Source: Alistipes sp.
Lineage (GTDB): Bacteria > Bacteroidota > Bacteroidia > Bacteroidales > Rikenellaceae
Assembly: GCA_017555695.1 (NCBI GenBank)
Contig: JAFZFX010000049.1
Span: 62,001-126,000, forward strand
Direction of reading: 5' to 3'
DNA: 64,000 nt
In this document: positions 1 through 8,803 of the stretch, in pieces
How the letters are laid out: each line of letters opens with the position of its first letter
Position numbering within the stretch: position 1 is the stretch's first letter
The notes under the pieces: generated by a model
The model's database searches: none
Seen by the model: only the letters and a program-made list of their open reading frames with translations
Told to the model about the DNA's origin: nothing
Translations under genes and position numbers: made by a program

Positions 1-61
1 CTATTGTAGTTAATTTTACTTACACTTACACAAAGTAAGCCAACTAACAATAGAATTAGAG

Positions 62-95
62 AACTGTCGAGATGAAAATCTCGGCAGTTTTTTTT
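62..95 (+). terminator. Intrinsic terminator of a gene left of the window
   Basis: Twelve-base arms (AACTGTCGAGAT and ATCTCGGCAGTT, one G-U pair) close a GAAA loop and run into a T tract. No coding region in the window precedes it, so it probably ends a transcript entering from the left. Confidence 0.8.
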
Positions 96-181
96 ATTTG
101 TCGATATCGCATCGCGTAAAACTTATATTCCGCTGGCGAGATATTTTTTGCCCATTGGAGAGTGTGGAAAGAAAATTTTAT

Positions 182-189
182 TATCTTTG
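182..189 (+). promoter_or_regulatory. Bacteroidetes -7 box (TATCTTTG) for the B12 operon
   Basis: TATCTTTG matches the Bacteroidetes primary-sigma -7 consensus TAnnTTTG. It lies about 20 bases before the riboswitch, so transcription would start at the aptamer's edge. The nearest upstream TTG (155-157) is 24 bases away, so the -33 element is poor. Confidence 0.6.
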
Positions 190-202
190 CAGTGTATAAG
201 GA

Positions 203-405
203 GCCCTTACGGACCGAGCGTCACGGAGGGTGAAAAGGGAATCCAGTGAGAATCTGGAACAATACCAGTTGCTGTAAGTCCCGTCCTGATAGGTAGTTAT
301 GGTGATAGCTACCGCGAGAAAGGATGGATGTTGTACGCACTCTTTGCCACTGATCTGTGTGATTGGGAAGGCGCGACAATGGGATAAGTCAGAAGACCTG
401 CCTTA
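203..405 (+). ncRNA. Cobalamin (adenosylcobalamin-class) riboswitch
   Basis: Conserved blocks of the cobalamin aptamer occur in order: GTGAAAAGGGAA near 230, a GTAAGTCCCG block near 274, GCCACTG near 347, GGGAAGG near 365, and the hallmark AAGTCAGAAGACCTGCC ending at about 402. It sits between a -7 box and an operon encoding BtuG/BtuB-like proteins, which is the expected arrangement for B12-repressed uptake genes. The exact 5' edge is approximate. Confidence 0.93.
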
Positions 406-439
406 GCATTTTGGATTAATCACCTGCTGGGATACGGGT

Positions 440-469
440 AGTAATCACACTATTTTATTACTGTTTTTT
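440..469 (+). terminator. Candidate attenuator after the riboswitch
   Basis: A short inverted repeat (AGTAAT/ATTACT, 11-base loop) is followed by G and six T, about 35 bases after the aptamer. It could be a transcription-termination expression platform, but the stem is weak. The rest of the leader, roughly 470-817, holds no gene I can support; a 46-codon ORF at 663-803 is discussed in the findings. Confidence 0.35.
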
Positions 470-817
470 GCATATTTGAGCGATTGTGGTATCGGGGTGT
501 GGCGTTGTCGTACCCGACAGTTTGCGTGGCGTGACGGGATGGTTGACCTTAGGGTCGGTATGTTTCGTTATGTGGCATTGGTCAGATGATGTCGTACTTG
601 ACAATCATTCGCAGGAGGTGTAAATAGCGGTAATATCGGTTGATTAAAAGGTATTTATAAAGATGGCAAAGGCTGTTCATACTTCGTTGAATTGCGGGGT
701 GGGCAAAGCTCTTCGGGCAGCTCACTCAGGCGAAGTGTGTCTGTTTTGTTCCATTGCGAGCAGTGTGAAAAGAGAGAAAGTAACAATGAAAACAAACTAT
801 TAATTCAATTCACTACT

Positions 818-946
818 ATGGAAAACAAACAGACAATGCAGCCAAAGGTGCAGGAGTATCAGGCGCCAGCAATCGAGGTTATTTCAGTAAAAATTGAGTC
901 GGGCTTTGCGGCTTCACAGACTCCCTCACCTTGGGATGAGATGTAG
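818..946 (+). CDS. Small 42-residue peptide of the B12 operon, function unknown
   Basis: This is the first likely gene after the riboswitch. The 42-residue product begins MENKQTMQPKVQEY and ends in the segment IEVISVKIESGFAAS plus a short polar tail. From memory, short peptides with a similar GFAAS-like C-terminal motif occur ahead of fimbrillin-like lipoprotein genes in Bacteroidales. The role is not known to me. There is no signal peptide or membrane segment. The ATG at 818 is preferred because extending the frame to 692 adds residues of no recognisable character. The next gene starts 21 bases downstream. Confidence 0.6.
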   Translation: MENKQTMQPKVQEYQAPAIEVISVKIESGFAASQTPSPWDEM

Positions 947-967
947 AATTAAACGATGTATGCTATT

Positions 968-2665
968 ATGAAAAGAGGTATATTATTCGCTATGGTAGCA
1001 GTGTTGTTTGTTGCCTGCCAGAAGAACGATTCAGAGGTGAAAGCCACTGGCAATAAGCTGATTGTAACGGGATACAGCAACATTGAGACACGCACAGCAT
1101 TCGACACTCCCGACGAAAAGACTATTCCCTACACTTGGACTGCAGGCGACTGCGTATGGTTGGGTGAGAACAAGAGTAACTCCATCGCTACGGATTGTAC
1201 TTTGGCAACATTCGAGTTCGAGAATATTTCGGATGCAAATGCTGATAACGGCCACATATTCTACAATATGACAGGTGATCAGGCCAACATTGCCAAGGTG
1301 CTTTCGCAGCAGAGTGCTGACGGCAACTTGGGTAACGATGGTGATTTTGGCTATGCGACATTGGATGTAAACAACTCGTTCCGCCTGGAGCATCAGACCG
1401 CCTATGTGTGGTTTGACACCAAGCGAGGCAGTGGTACTCTTCCCCTTTTGACATCTATCACACTTTCGACCGAGGGACTAAAGATTGCAGGTGAGCGCAC
1501 TTACGACTATGAAAATGGCGAATGGAGTGATGCTATCACCAACGGTCGCTCGGAGATAACACTCTCTTTCGATGGCGGTTATGAGTTGAAGAGCGAGAAC
1601 AATGGCGTTATGGCAGCTATGGTGGTGCTTCCCGCCGAGGTTGAGGGAACTAATATTACCGTCACCTACAAGTTCGCTGACGGCAGAGTGTTCTCTGAGG
1701 TGAAGAACCCCCAAAAGAACTTCACAAGCGGTGCTACGCAGCGTGTTTCGACAACCATCAACGAGAGTGACCTTTACGAGTTGCGCGTGCTCACATTTGA
1801 GGACGAGGATGCGAAATTCTCACCAATGTATTTGGACTATGCCGATGGCTGGTCGGGTCGCGAAATATCAACTTGGAGTGACCTAATTGACGCAACTCAG
1901 TATTATGGTCCATTGTTGTATGGAAATGACCAGATGGATGCAATGTATTTTTGGTATGATGAGGGTAATACCGAACTATACCATATGTTCCCCGATAACT
2001 ATGCCTACTGCTTCTGGGGAGGCGGACACGCTATTTCAAACTACTGGGGACCTGGTTATACTGACAACGATAGAAATATCTATATCGCTAAAGAATATGG
2101 CCAGGAGTATGTTGATTATTGGACTGGCAAACCTGGTGCAGACGCTGCTCTTGGTTGGTTCTTGTTACAGCTTATGGCACCTATCGCTCCTCATTCGGGA
2201 GATAATTTCTGTGTGCATTATGGCTACAAGGATAGCAAGGCATACATAGAGAATCTGCCCGAAATATCTTTTATGGATTGCGAGCCGAGAGTTATTGACC
2301 ATATGTATATTACCAATACTAATTACACTCTCAATCAGCTTTTCAATGGAGTTAAGAGTGAAGAGGGGAATACCTTTGGTGGCAACTGGACTGGCTTAAC
2401 CGAGGATGCTTGGCTCAAAATTGTGGCTTATGGTTATGATGACATTGATGCGGACCCTTATGAGCCTACAAGTGAGACGGAGATTTACCTGGTAAAAGGC
2501 TTCAATGTAGTCGAGGATTGGCAGAGATGGGACCTCTCTGTACTTGGTCCAGTAGCAAAGGTTAGATTCAACTTCCTTTACTCGGATGAGATGGGAGGAC
2601 GATATGGCTTTACAATCCCAGGTTACTTCGCCTACGACGATGTTGCGGTGCGTTTTGATGAATAG
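968..2665 (+). CDS. DUF4465-family surface lipoprotein of the B12 uptake locus
   Basis: The protein has 565 residues. Its N-terminus (MKRGILFAMVAVLFVACQ) is a lipoprotein signal with lipobox Cys near residue 17. The first half resembles fimbrillin-like beta domains; the second half (from about 280, starting LTFEDEDAKF) matches DUF4465, with the Trp/Gly-rich segment YCFWGGGHAISNYW. DUF4465 proteins recur in Bacteroidetes cobalamin-riboswitch operons beside BtuG and BtuB, so a cell-surface corrinoid-binding role is likely but inferred. An in-frame ATG at 956 exists; 968 is chosen because it gives a clean lipoprotein signal. It is followed six bases later by another surface protein. Confidence 0.85.
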   Translation: MKRGILFAMVAVLFVACQKNDSEVKATGNKLIVTGYSNIETRTAFDTPDEKTIPYTWTAGDCVWLGENKSNSIATDCTLATFEFENISDANADNGHIFYNMTGDQANIAKVLSQQSADGNLGNDGDFGYATLDVNNSFRLEHQTAYVWFDTKRGSGTLPLLTSITLSTEGLKIAGERTYDYENGEWSDAITNGRSEITLSFDGGYELKSENNGVMAAMVVLPAEVEGTNITVTYKFADGRVFSEVKNPQKNFTSGATQRVSTTINESDLYELRVLTFEDEDAKFSPMYLDYADGWSGREISTWSDLIDATQYYGPLLYGNDQMDAMYFWYDEGNTELYHMFPDNYAYCFWGGGHAISNYWGPGYTDNDRNIYIAKEYGQEYVDYWTGKPGADAALGWFLLQLMAPIAPHSGDNFCVHYGYKDSKAYIENLPEISFMDCEPRVIDHMYITNTNYTLNQLFNGVKSEEGNTFGGNWTGLTEDAWLKIVAYGYDDIDADPYEPTSETEIYLVKGFNVVEDWQRWDLSVLGPVAKVRFNFLYSDEMGGRYGFTIPGYFAYDDVAVRFDE

Positions 2666-2671
2666 AACTAT

Positions 2672-4435
2672 ATGAGGAAATTTTTAGTGTATATGTGTTT
2701 ATGTGTTGTTGCTCTCTCCTCGTCTTGTAATGTGGACGAGGAGCTGACAACAGCCTTGCCCCCGAAGATTGCTCTCGATAGCAAAAGCGGTATCTATACC
2801 GTCAAGCAGGGACGCGAAATTATCATTGCACCGTCATACGAATTTGCTGACGATGCTGTGTATAGCTGGACGATGGAGGGTGAAGAGATTTGCACTTTGC
2901 CTTCATTGTCGTTTGTGGCGAAGGAGATTGGCAAATATTATATCACACTCTGCGTCACAACCGACGCAGGCTCCGATAGTGAGGAGATTCGTGTAGATGT
3001 GGTCGAACTGGAGATTCCCACCGTGTCGATTGCGGGCCATAAGAGTCTGACGGTTGCCGTGGGTGCCGAACTGCAATTTAACGCTACGGTGCGCGAAACT
3101 TCGTTGCCGACAACATTGGTGTGGAGTGTGAATGACGAGAAGGCGGGCGAGGAACCATCGTTTATCTTCAATGCTGAAGCGGTAGGCAGTTATGTCATTA
3201 CGGCTACCGCTATCAACGAGGATGGCACGCATGGTGACTCGGTTACAGTGGAGGTGCTCAATGCCGAGGATATGCCCATTGCGTGGGATTTCGAGCGCAG
3301 TGAATACCACACAGTAGTTGGCCGCAAGTTACTAATTGCACCGTCGGTAATGAGTAAAGAAGAGGGTATTACTTATTGCTGGCAGGTTGTCGGTGAGGAT
3401 GAAGTTGTGGGTACAGATTCATGCTTTGTCTTTACGGCCGAGTCGGTTGGTGAATACGCAATTACGGCCTCGGCATCTATTGAGAAGGAGGAGGGTGAAG
3501 TAACCCTTACGCGTGAGTTTACAGTGACTGTATATGACCAGGGTGCGTTCTATCGCGCAAAGGATGCTTCGTCAAAAGCCGATTGGAACAAAGTTTACGA
3601 TTATACTCCCGCTCCTGGCCAGTTTATCAACGAAACCAAAACGGGTGGCTTTGATGGTACACAGACCACTCCCGAGGCGGCTATTGCCTACGCCGAAGCG
3701 AGAATGTCGGAGGTTGATAGAGATGGTAACCCATATCCAAACTGGGTGTCGTTGGGTGGTTTCGGTGGCTATATCGTTGTTGGCTTTGACCATAGCATCG
3801 ACAACTCGGGCGACTACGACCTCGGTATTCTTGGCAACTCATTTAGCGGTTCGTCGGAGCCTGGTATTGTATGGGTTATGCAGGATGAGAACGGCAACGG
3901 CTTGCCAGATGACACCTGGTATGAACTCGCGGGCTCGGAGACGGGCAAGGCGGAGACTATTCAGAATTATGCTGTCACATATTATCGCCCCACAGGTCCT
4001 GGTATGCCCGTGCAGTGGACCGATAATCAAGGTAACAGTGGCGAGGTGGACTACCTCAAACAGTTCCACCGTCAGGAGTACTACTACCCACTTTGGGTTG
4101 AGGCCGACAGTTACACTCTCACTGGAACATGCCTCGAAGCGCGCAATTATGACGCTTCTGGCAATGGCTCATATTGGGTAAATGCTGAGTATGATTGGGG
4201 ATATGTCGATAATTTTAGCTATCTTGACCGCCTAACTGATGGTGCTAACTCTGATGCGTCGGCTAATGCAAACCATTTCAAGATATCGAATGCGATAGAT
4301 TTTGAGTGCCAACCCATTGTGTTAGAGTATATTGATTTTGTAAAAGTGCAGTGCGCTGTAAATGCCAAGAGCGGTTGGTTGGGAGAAGTCTCGACCGAGG
4401 TGTTTGGCTTTTATGACTATAATATGAAGAGATAA
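2672..4435 (+). CDS. Large Ig/PKD-like surface lipoprotein of the B12 locus
   Basis: The 587-residue product starts MRKFLVYMCLCVVALSSSCN, a lipoprotein signal with Cys near residue 19. Three Ig/PKD-like beta repeats follow (about 30-110, 112-195 and 200-290), each with a pattern such as SIAGHKSLTVAVGAELQF and YVITATA. The C-terminal ~290 residues form a conserved domain rich in Trp, Tyr and Gly (for example NWVSLGGFGGYIVVGFDHSI). Homologous cell-surface proteins sit in B12 transport loci of Bacteroides. Corrinoid binding or presentation at the surface is an inference. The stop codon is one base before the start of the BtuG-like gene, implying translational coupling. Confidence 0.8.
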   Translation: MRKFLVYMCLCVVALSSSCNVDEELTTALPPKIALDSKSGIYTVKQGREIIIAPSYEFADDAVYSWTMEGEEICTLPSLSFVAKEIGKYYITLCVTTDAGSDSEEIRVDVVELEIPTVSIAGHKSLTVAVGAELQFNATVRETSLPTTLVWSVNDEKAGEEPSFIFNAEAVGSYVITATAINEDGTHGDSVTVEVLNAEDMPIAWDFERSEYHTVVGRKLLIAPSVMSKEEGITYCWQVVGEDEVVGTDSCFVFTAESVGEYAITASASIEKEEGEVTLTREFTVTVYDQGAFYRAKDASSKADWNKVYDYTPAPGQFINETKTGGFDGTQTTPEAAIAYAEARMSEVDRDGNPYPNWVSLGGFGGYIVVGFDHSIDNSGDYDLGILGNSFSGSSEPGIVWVMQDENGNGLPDDTWYELAGSETGKAETIQNYAVTYYRPTGPGMPVQWTDNQGNSGEVDYLKQFHRQEYYYPLWVEADSYTLTGTCLEARNYDASGNGSYWVNAEYDWGYVDNFSYLDRLTDGANSDASANANHFKISNAIDFECQPIVLEYIDFVKVQCAVNAKSGWLGEVSTEVFGFYDYNMKR

Positions 4436-4436
4436 T

Positions 4437-5507
4437 ATGACGAAAATTGTCGTTAGGTTAATATTTTTTTCCATTCTCCTGCTCCATACTTCGTGTATGA
4501 AGTGGGAGTATGGTTTTGAGGAAGAGTTCGATACTTCGGCTTCGGGCGAGGGGTTGTTTATCTGCAACGAGGGTAACTTCCAGTACGGAAACGCTACGCT
4601 CTCTTACTACGACCCCGCGACCAAGAGCGTGCAGAATGAAGTCTTCTATCGAGCCAACGCAATGAAGTTGGGCGATGTGGCGCAGTCGATGATTATCCGC
4701 AACGGCATAGGCTGGGTGGTGGTCAATAATTCGCATGTGGTCTTTGCTATCGATACCAAGACCTTCAAGGAGGTGGGGCGCATCACAAACCTCACTTCGC
4801 CCCGTTATATCCATTTCATATCTGACGAGAAGGCCTACATTACGCAGATTTGGGACAATCGCATCTTTATCGTGAATCCCAAACGCTATGAGGTGACGGG
4901 TTACATCGAGGTGCCGGGTATGACTATGGAGAGTGGCTCTACCGAGCAGATGGTGCAGTATGGCAAGTATGTCTATGTGAACTGCTGGTCGTATCAGAAT
5001 AGAATCCTGAAAATCGACACCGACACCGACGAGGTGGTTGATGAGTTGGAAGTTGGCATCCAGCCCACTTCGCTGGTTATGGACTGCAACAACAAACTTT
5101 GGACCGTCACTGATGGCGGCTATGAGGGCTCGCCATACGGCCACGAGGCACCGTCGCTCTACTGCATCGATGCCGAGACCTTCACTGTCGAAAAGGAGTT
5201 TCCGTTCGAGTTCGGCGACTGGCCTTCGGAGGTGCAGCTCAACGGTACACGAGATAAGATTTATTGGCTCAACGACGATGTGTGGGAGATGGATGTAACG
5301 GCCGACCGTATTCCCGTACGCCCGTTCCTGCCATACAACGGTACGCTCTATTATGGTCTGACGGTTTGCCCCCGTACGGGCGATGTCTATATTGCCGATG
5401 CCATTGACTATGTGCAGCAGGGTATGGTATATCGTTACTCGAAAGATAGAGAGCTTCTCGACAGCTTCTATGTGGGCATTATTCCTGGAGCATTTTGCTG
5501 GAAATAA
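4437..5507 (+). CDS. btuG: BtuG-like surface cobalamin-binding beta-propeller lipoprotein
   Basis: The 356-residue lipoprotein has signal MTKIVVRLIFFSILLLHTSC, lipobox Cys at 20. The rest is a YncE/DUF5074-type propeller with repeated blade motifs such as GWVVVNNSHVVFAIDTKTF and AYITQIWDNRIFIVNPKRY. BtuG proteins of gut Bacteroidetes bind cobalamin very tightly on the cell surface and pass it to BtuB. The assignment here rests on fold, the riboswitch upstream, and the BtuB-like gene 12 bases downstream. The sequence alone cannot show affinity. Confidence 0.85.
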   Translation: MTKIVVRLIFFSILLLHTSCMKWEYGFEEEFDTSASGEGLFICNEGNFQYGNATLSYYDPATKSVQNEVFYRANAMKLGDVAQSMIIRNGIGWVVVNNSHVVFAIDTKTFKEVGRITNLTSPRYIHFISDEKAYITQIWDNRIFIVNPKRYEVTGYIEVPGMTMESGSTEQMVQYGKYVYVNCWSYQNRILKIDTDTDEVVDELEVGIQPTSLVMDCNNKLWTVTDGGYEGSPYGHEAPSLYCIDAETFTVEKEFPFEFGDWPSEVQLNGTRDKIYWLNDDVWEMDVTADRIPVRPFLPYNGTLYYGLTVCPRTGDVYIADAIDYVQQGMVYRYSKDRELLDSFYVGIIPGAFCWK

Positions 5508-5519
5508 AGTATTTATGCG

Positions 5520-7583
5520 ATGAAAAGATTTTTACTTATACTATATATTTTGCTTACGCCTTACTTCTTGATGGCGCAGCAGACCAACACAAGGGATTGG
5601 GCTCGCAAGGGTATCAACATCCCCGATGTGACGGTCTATGGCCAGCGCCCGATGAAGGAGATAGGCACACAGCAGACCAAGTTCGACACGCTGGTGCTGA
5701 AAGAGAATATCGCCCTCTCGATGGCCGATATCCTCACCTTCAACTCCTCTATCTTTGTCAAGAACTACGGCCGTGCCACACTCTCTACCGTGGCCTTTCG
5801 CGGTACTTCGCCCTCGCATACGCAGGTGTCGTGGAACGGAATGAAGATAAACAACCCGATGCTCGGAATGACCGACTTCTCGATGATCCCCTCATACTTT
5901 ATCGACGATGCCTCGCTGCTGCACGGCACTTCGTCTGTGAATGAGACGGGCGGCGGTCTGGGTGGCTCGGTGAAACTATCCACCAAGCCCGCGCAATCGG
6001 AAGGCTTTGGTCTGCAGTATGTGCAGGGTATAGGCTCGTTCAAGACCTTTGACGAGTTCTTGCGCTTAACTTATGGCGATGACCATTGGCAGGTATCTAC
6101 GCGTGCCGTCTACTCTTCATCGCCCAACGACTATAAGTATCTGAATCGCGACAAGAAGATAAATATCTATGATGATGATATGAACATCATCGACCAATAC
6201 TACCCCGAGGAGCGCAACCGCAGTGGTGCATACAAGGATTTGCACCTTCTGCAGGAGGCATACTATAACACGGGCAAGGGCGACAGATTCGGTCTGAATG
6301 CGTGGTATATAAACTCCAACCGCGAGTTGGCGATGCTGACCGTAGACCACGGCGACGATACTGACTTCGAGAATCGCCAGCGCGAGCATACCTTCCGTAG
6401 TGTTCTCTCGTGGGATCATTTGCGCAAGAATTGGAAAGTAGGCGCAAAGGCGGGCTATATCTACACCTGGATGGCCTACGATTATAAGCGCGATGTCGGC
6501 AACGGCACAATGGCACATATGACCCGCTCACGAAGCCGTATTAACACTTTCTACGGCCAGGTTGATGGCGAGTACTACATTGGTAATAAGTGGCTTTTTA
6601 CGGCGAATATGTCGCTACACCAGCACCTTGTCGAGAGCGAAGATAAAAACATCGTGCGCCAGGATGGCAATAAGGCTATCGTAGGCTACCGCAAGGGGCG
6701 TCCCGAGTTGTCTGGCTCGGTGTCGGCGAAGTGGCGCCCGATAGAGCGCTTGGGTCTGTCGGCTGTTATCCGTGAGGAGATGTTTGGCAATGAGTGGGCA
6801 CCCATCATTCCTGCATTTTTTATAGACGGAGTCCTCTCCGAGAGGGGTAATGTCGTGGCTAAAGCCTCGTTCTCGCGCAACTTCCGCTTCCCGACGCTCA
6901 ACGACCTCTACTTCCTTCCAGGTGGTAATCCCGACCTGAAGAAAGAGAGCGGCTGGACCTACGATGCGGGGTTGTCTTTTGCCATCGGTGAGGAGGGTAT
7001 ATACTCATTGAGTGGCTCGGCTAACTGGTTTGAGTCATTCATCAAGGATTGGATTATCTGGCTGCCAACGACCAAAGGCTTCTTCTCGCCCGACAATATA
7101 AAGGATGTGCACGCCTATGGCGTAGAACTCAAGGCTGATATGAATGTTGCGCTAACTGCGGAGTGGCAGTTGGGACTTAACGGTACATTCTCGTGGACTC
7201 CCTCAATTAATGAGGGTGAGCCTCGCACGCCTGCCGACCAATCGGTAGGCAAGCAGCTGCCCTATGTTCCCGAGTACTCATCAACCGTTACGGGGCGACT
7301 CTCGTGGCGTAGCTGGTCGTTCCTCTATAAGTGGTGCTACTACTCAAAGCGATATACAATGTCGTCAAACGATATCTCGCTCACGGGCAAGCTTCCGCAA
7401 TATTTTATGAGTAACATCACTCTTGAAAAGGGCTTCTCACTCCCGTGGGCCGACCTTTCGTTGAAGGGCTCGGTGAACAACCTTTTTAACGAGGAGTACC
7501 TCTCGGTACTCTCACGCCCCATGCCAGGTATCAACTACGAAATCTTCCTCGGCATCACCCCCAAGTGGCATAAACGCAAATAA
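5520..7583 (+). CDS. btuB: BtuB-like TonB-dependent cobalamin receptor
   Basis: The 687-residue product has signal peptide MKRFLLILYILLTPYFLMAQ. A plug domain follows (about 35-160: DVTVYGQRPM, MADILTFNSSIFVKNYG, GGGLGGSVKLSTK), then a beta-barrel whose end (VNNLFNEEYL ... NYEIFLGITPKW) is typical of TonB-dependent receptors. It imports the ligand captured by surface lipoproteins, driven by TonB. The cobalamin specificity comes from the riboswitch and the adjacent BtuG-like gene, not from residues I can point to. There is no N-terminal carboxypeptidase-like extension, unlike SusC receptors. It is the last gene of the operon. Confidence 0.88.
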   Translation: MKRFLLILYILLTPYFLMAQQTNTRDWARKGINIPDVTVYGQRPMKEIGTQQTKFDTLVLKENIALSMADILTFNSSIFVKNYGRATLSTVAFRGTSPSHTQVSWNGMKINNPMLGMTDFSMIPSYFIDDASLLHGTSSVNETGGGLGGSVKLSTKPAQSEGFGLQYVQGIGSFKTFDEFLRLTYGDDHWQVSTRAVYSSSPNDYKYLNRDKKINIYDDDMNIIDQYYPEERNRSGAYKDLHLLQEAYYNTGKGDRFGLNAWYINSNRELAMLTVDHGDDTDFENRQREHTFRSVLSWDHLRKNWKVGAKAGYIYTWMAYDYKRDVGNGTMAHMTRSRSRINTFYGQVDGEYYIGNKWLFTANMSLHQHLVESEDKNIVRQDGNKAIVGYRKGRPELSGSVSAKWRPIERLGLSAVIREEMFGNEWAPIIPAFFIDGVLSERGNVVAKASFSRNFRFPTLNDLYFLPGGNPDLKKESGWTYDAGLSFAIGEEGIYSLSGSANWFESFIKDWIIWLPTTKGFFSPDNIKDVHAYGVELKADMNVALTAEWQLGLNGTFSWTPSINEGEPRTPADQSVGKQLPYVPEYSSTVTGRLSWRSWSFLYKWCYYSKRYTMSSNDISLTGKLPQYFMSNITLEKGFSLPWADLSLKGSVNNLFNEEYLSVLSRPMPGINYEIFLGITPKWHKRK

Positions 7584-7610
7584 CCACCTAAATAGGCCGA
7601 TTACAATAAC

Positions 7611-7651
7611 TAATGGGATTAGCGACTGTGTGGTAGCTAATCCCATTAATT
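7611..7651. terminator. Inverted repeat ending the B12 operon
   Basis: A near-perfect 14-base stem (TAATGGGATTAGC / GCTAATCCCATTA) lies 27 bases past the btuB stop. The tail is AATTGTTG rather than a long T run. It may act on both strands, since tRNA-Gly converges on it. Confidence 0.65.
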
Positions 7652-7750
7652 GTTGATGTAAGTTATTCTATGCTCAAAACGATAGTTGAGTACACTGGCG
7701 AAGTTTCAAAAATAAAAAAGCAGTTACATTTCTGCAACTGCTTGATTTTG

Positions 7751-7823
7751 AGCGGAAAACGAGACTCGAACTCGCGACCCCAACCTTGGCAAGGTTGTGC
7801 TCTACCAACTGAGCTATTTCCGC
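7751..7823 (-). tRNA. tRNA-Gly (GCC)
   Basis: The minus strand folds as a full cloverleaf with acceptor GCGGAAA/TTTCCGC, D arm AGCTCAGTTGGTAGAGC, anticodon loop TTGCCAA (anticodon GCC), T arm GCGAGTTCGAGTCTCGT and discriminator U. CCA is not encoded. A well-formed promoter lies 44 bases upstream. Confidence 0.95.
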
Positions 7824-7866
7824 AGAATGTATTAGATTGTGCAATCGTTTTATCTGATTGCGAGTG

Positions 7867-7897
7867 CAAAGATAAAGCAAATATTTTATTTACCAAA
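7867..7897 (-). promoter_or_regulatory. Promoter of tRNA-Gly
   Basis: On the minus strand TTTGG, 19 bases, then TATCTTTG gives a full match to the Bacteroidetes -33/-7 consensus, directly upstream of the tRNA. Confidence 0.75.
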
Positions 7898-7950
7898 ACT
7901 TTTTAGCAAAAAATATTTGCTTTATTGCACTTTTATTTTTGCCCTATATG

Positions 7951-8799
7951 CTAATATGCATATATACAGTTAGATACGCTTCTTTCGCCAGCGTGGTCAA
8001 ATTTGCGGTTATCGCAGGGATAGTTCACAACTCCGTTCTCGGGGGCGTCTTTAATCCACAAAGTGGTGGAACCTCCGCCGTCGAGGTTGAGGGCATCGTA
8101 GCCTCCCAAGACGCGAATCAGGTGCGCCAGCTCCTCGATGCTCACGCCTGCAGCGTTGCCCGCCGAGCGGCCATCAACTGTGATGAAGACCACCTTGCCG
8201 TCACGAGTGGTGTAAATTGCACTGCGGGGGTGTTTGGTCTTGATGAACGATTCGCTGCACTTGCTCCAGTCGGCATAACCACCTTCGTCGAGCATCACGG
8301 GGCCCGATGCCAGCACCGTACCCTTATTGCCCTTATAGCTACGCTCGATGTCGGGAGTCCAGTCGAGGATACTCAGCTTGCGGCCCGAGATATGCACGGC
8401 ACCGTTTACGCGCGATGCCGCTTCGCTGGTGGTGGTTGAGTCGATAACCTCGCGGTCAATCTTATAGAAGCAGGTGGAGTTGCCTTCTCGCATATTATAA
8501 AAGGTACCATTGATAGCAGCTACGGCACCTTTGTCGCTGGCCATAGCGCTCGTGCGGCGCATATTGTTGTCGTGAGCGACGGCCAGGTGCAACTTTGACG
8601 AGCGCGAAATCTCAACGAGGTTGATACTCTGCGCGCCGTTGTAGAGGTCGCCAATCAATGCACTTTTCAGCGTCACACCCTTCTGCGGAGAGTGTGTAGT
8701 CCACTTAGCGGATACTATCGCCAGCGAGTCTGCGGCGGTCTGGGCCCCTGCCGACAATGTCGCGCATAGCAGGGTGGCCAGAAGAAGCAATCTCTTCAT
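7951..8799 (-). CDS. Exported phosphodiester glycosidase-family protein (NAGPA/DUF2233 domain)
   Basis: The 282-residue protein has signal peptide MKRLLLLATLLCATLSAGAQ. The mature part carries the NAGPA-type domain: AAINGTFYNMREG near 95, PRSAIYTT near 190, VFITVDGRS near 205 and ALNLDGGGSTTLWI near 238. This family cleaves phosphodiester-linked sugars, such as GlcNAc-1-phosphodiester caps; the substrate here is unknown. It follows the cyclophilin gene by four bases on the same strand, so the two are probably cotranscribed. Confidence 0.82.
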   Translation of the reverse strand: MKRLLLLATLLCATLSAGAQTAADSLAIVSAKWTTHSPQKGVTLKSALIGDLYNGAQSINLVEISRSSKLHLAVAHDNNMRRTSAMASDKGAVAAINGTFYNMREGNSTCFYKIDREVIDSTTTSEAASRVNGAVHISGRKLSILDWTPDIERSYKGNKGTVLASGPVMLDEGGYADWSKCSESFIKTKHPRSAIYTTRDGKVVFITVDGRSAGNAAGVSIEELAHLIRVLGGYDALNLDGGGSTTLWIKDAPENGVVNYPCDNRKFDHAGERSVSNCIYAY

Positions 8800-8803
8800 T
8801 GTC

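Noticed and set aside
692-946. Longer 84-residue version of the small B12-operon peptide
   Set aside because: The added N-terminus has no recognisable character, and the internal ATG at 818 gives a compact peptide with the expected motif.
7663-7906. Overlapping ORFs on both strands around tRNA-Gly
   Set aside because: They cross the tRNA and its promoter; coding is not plausible.
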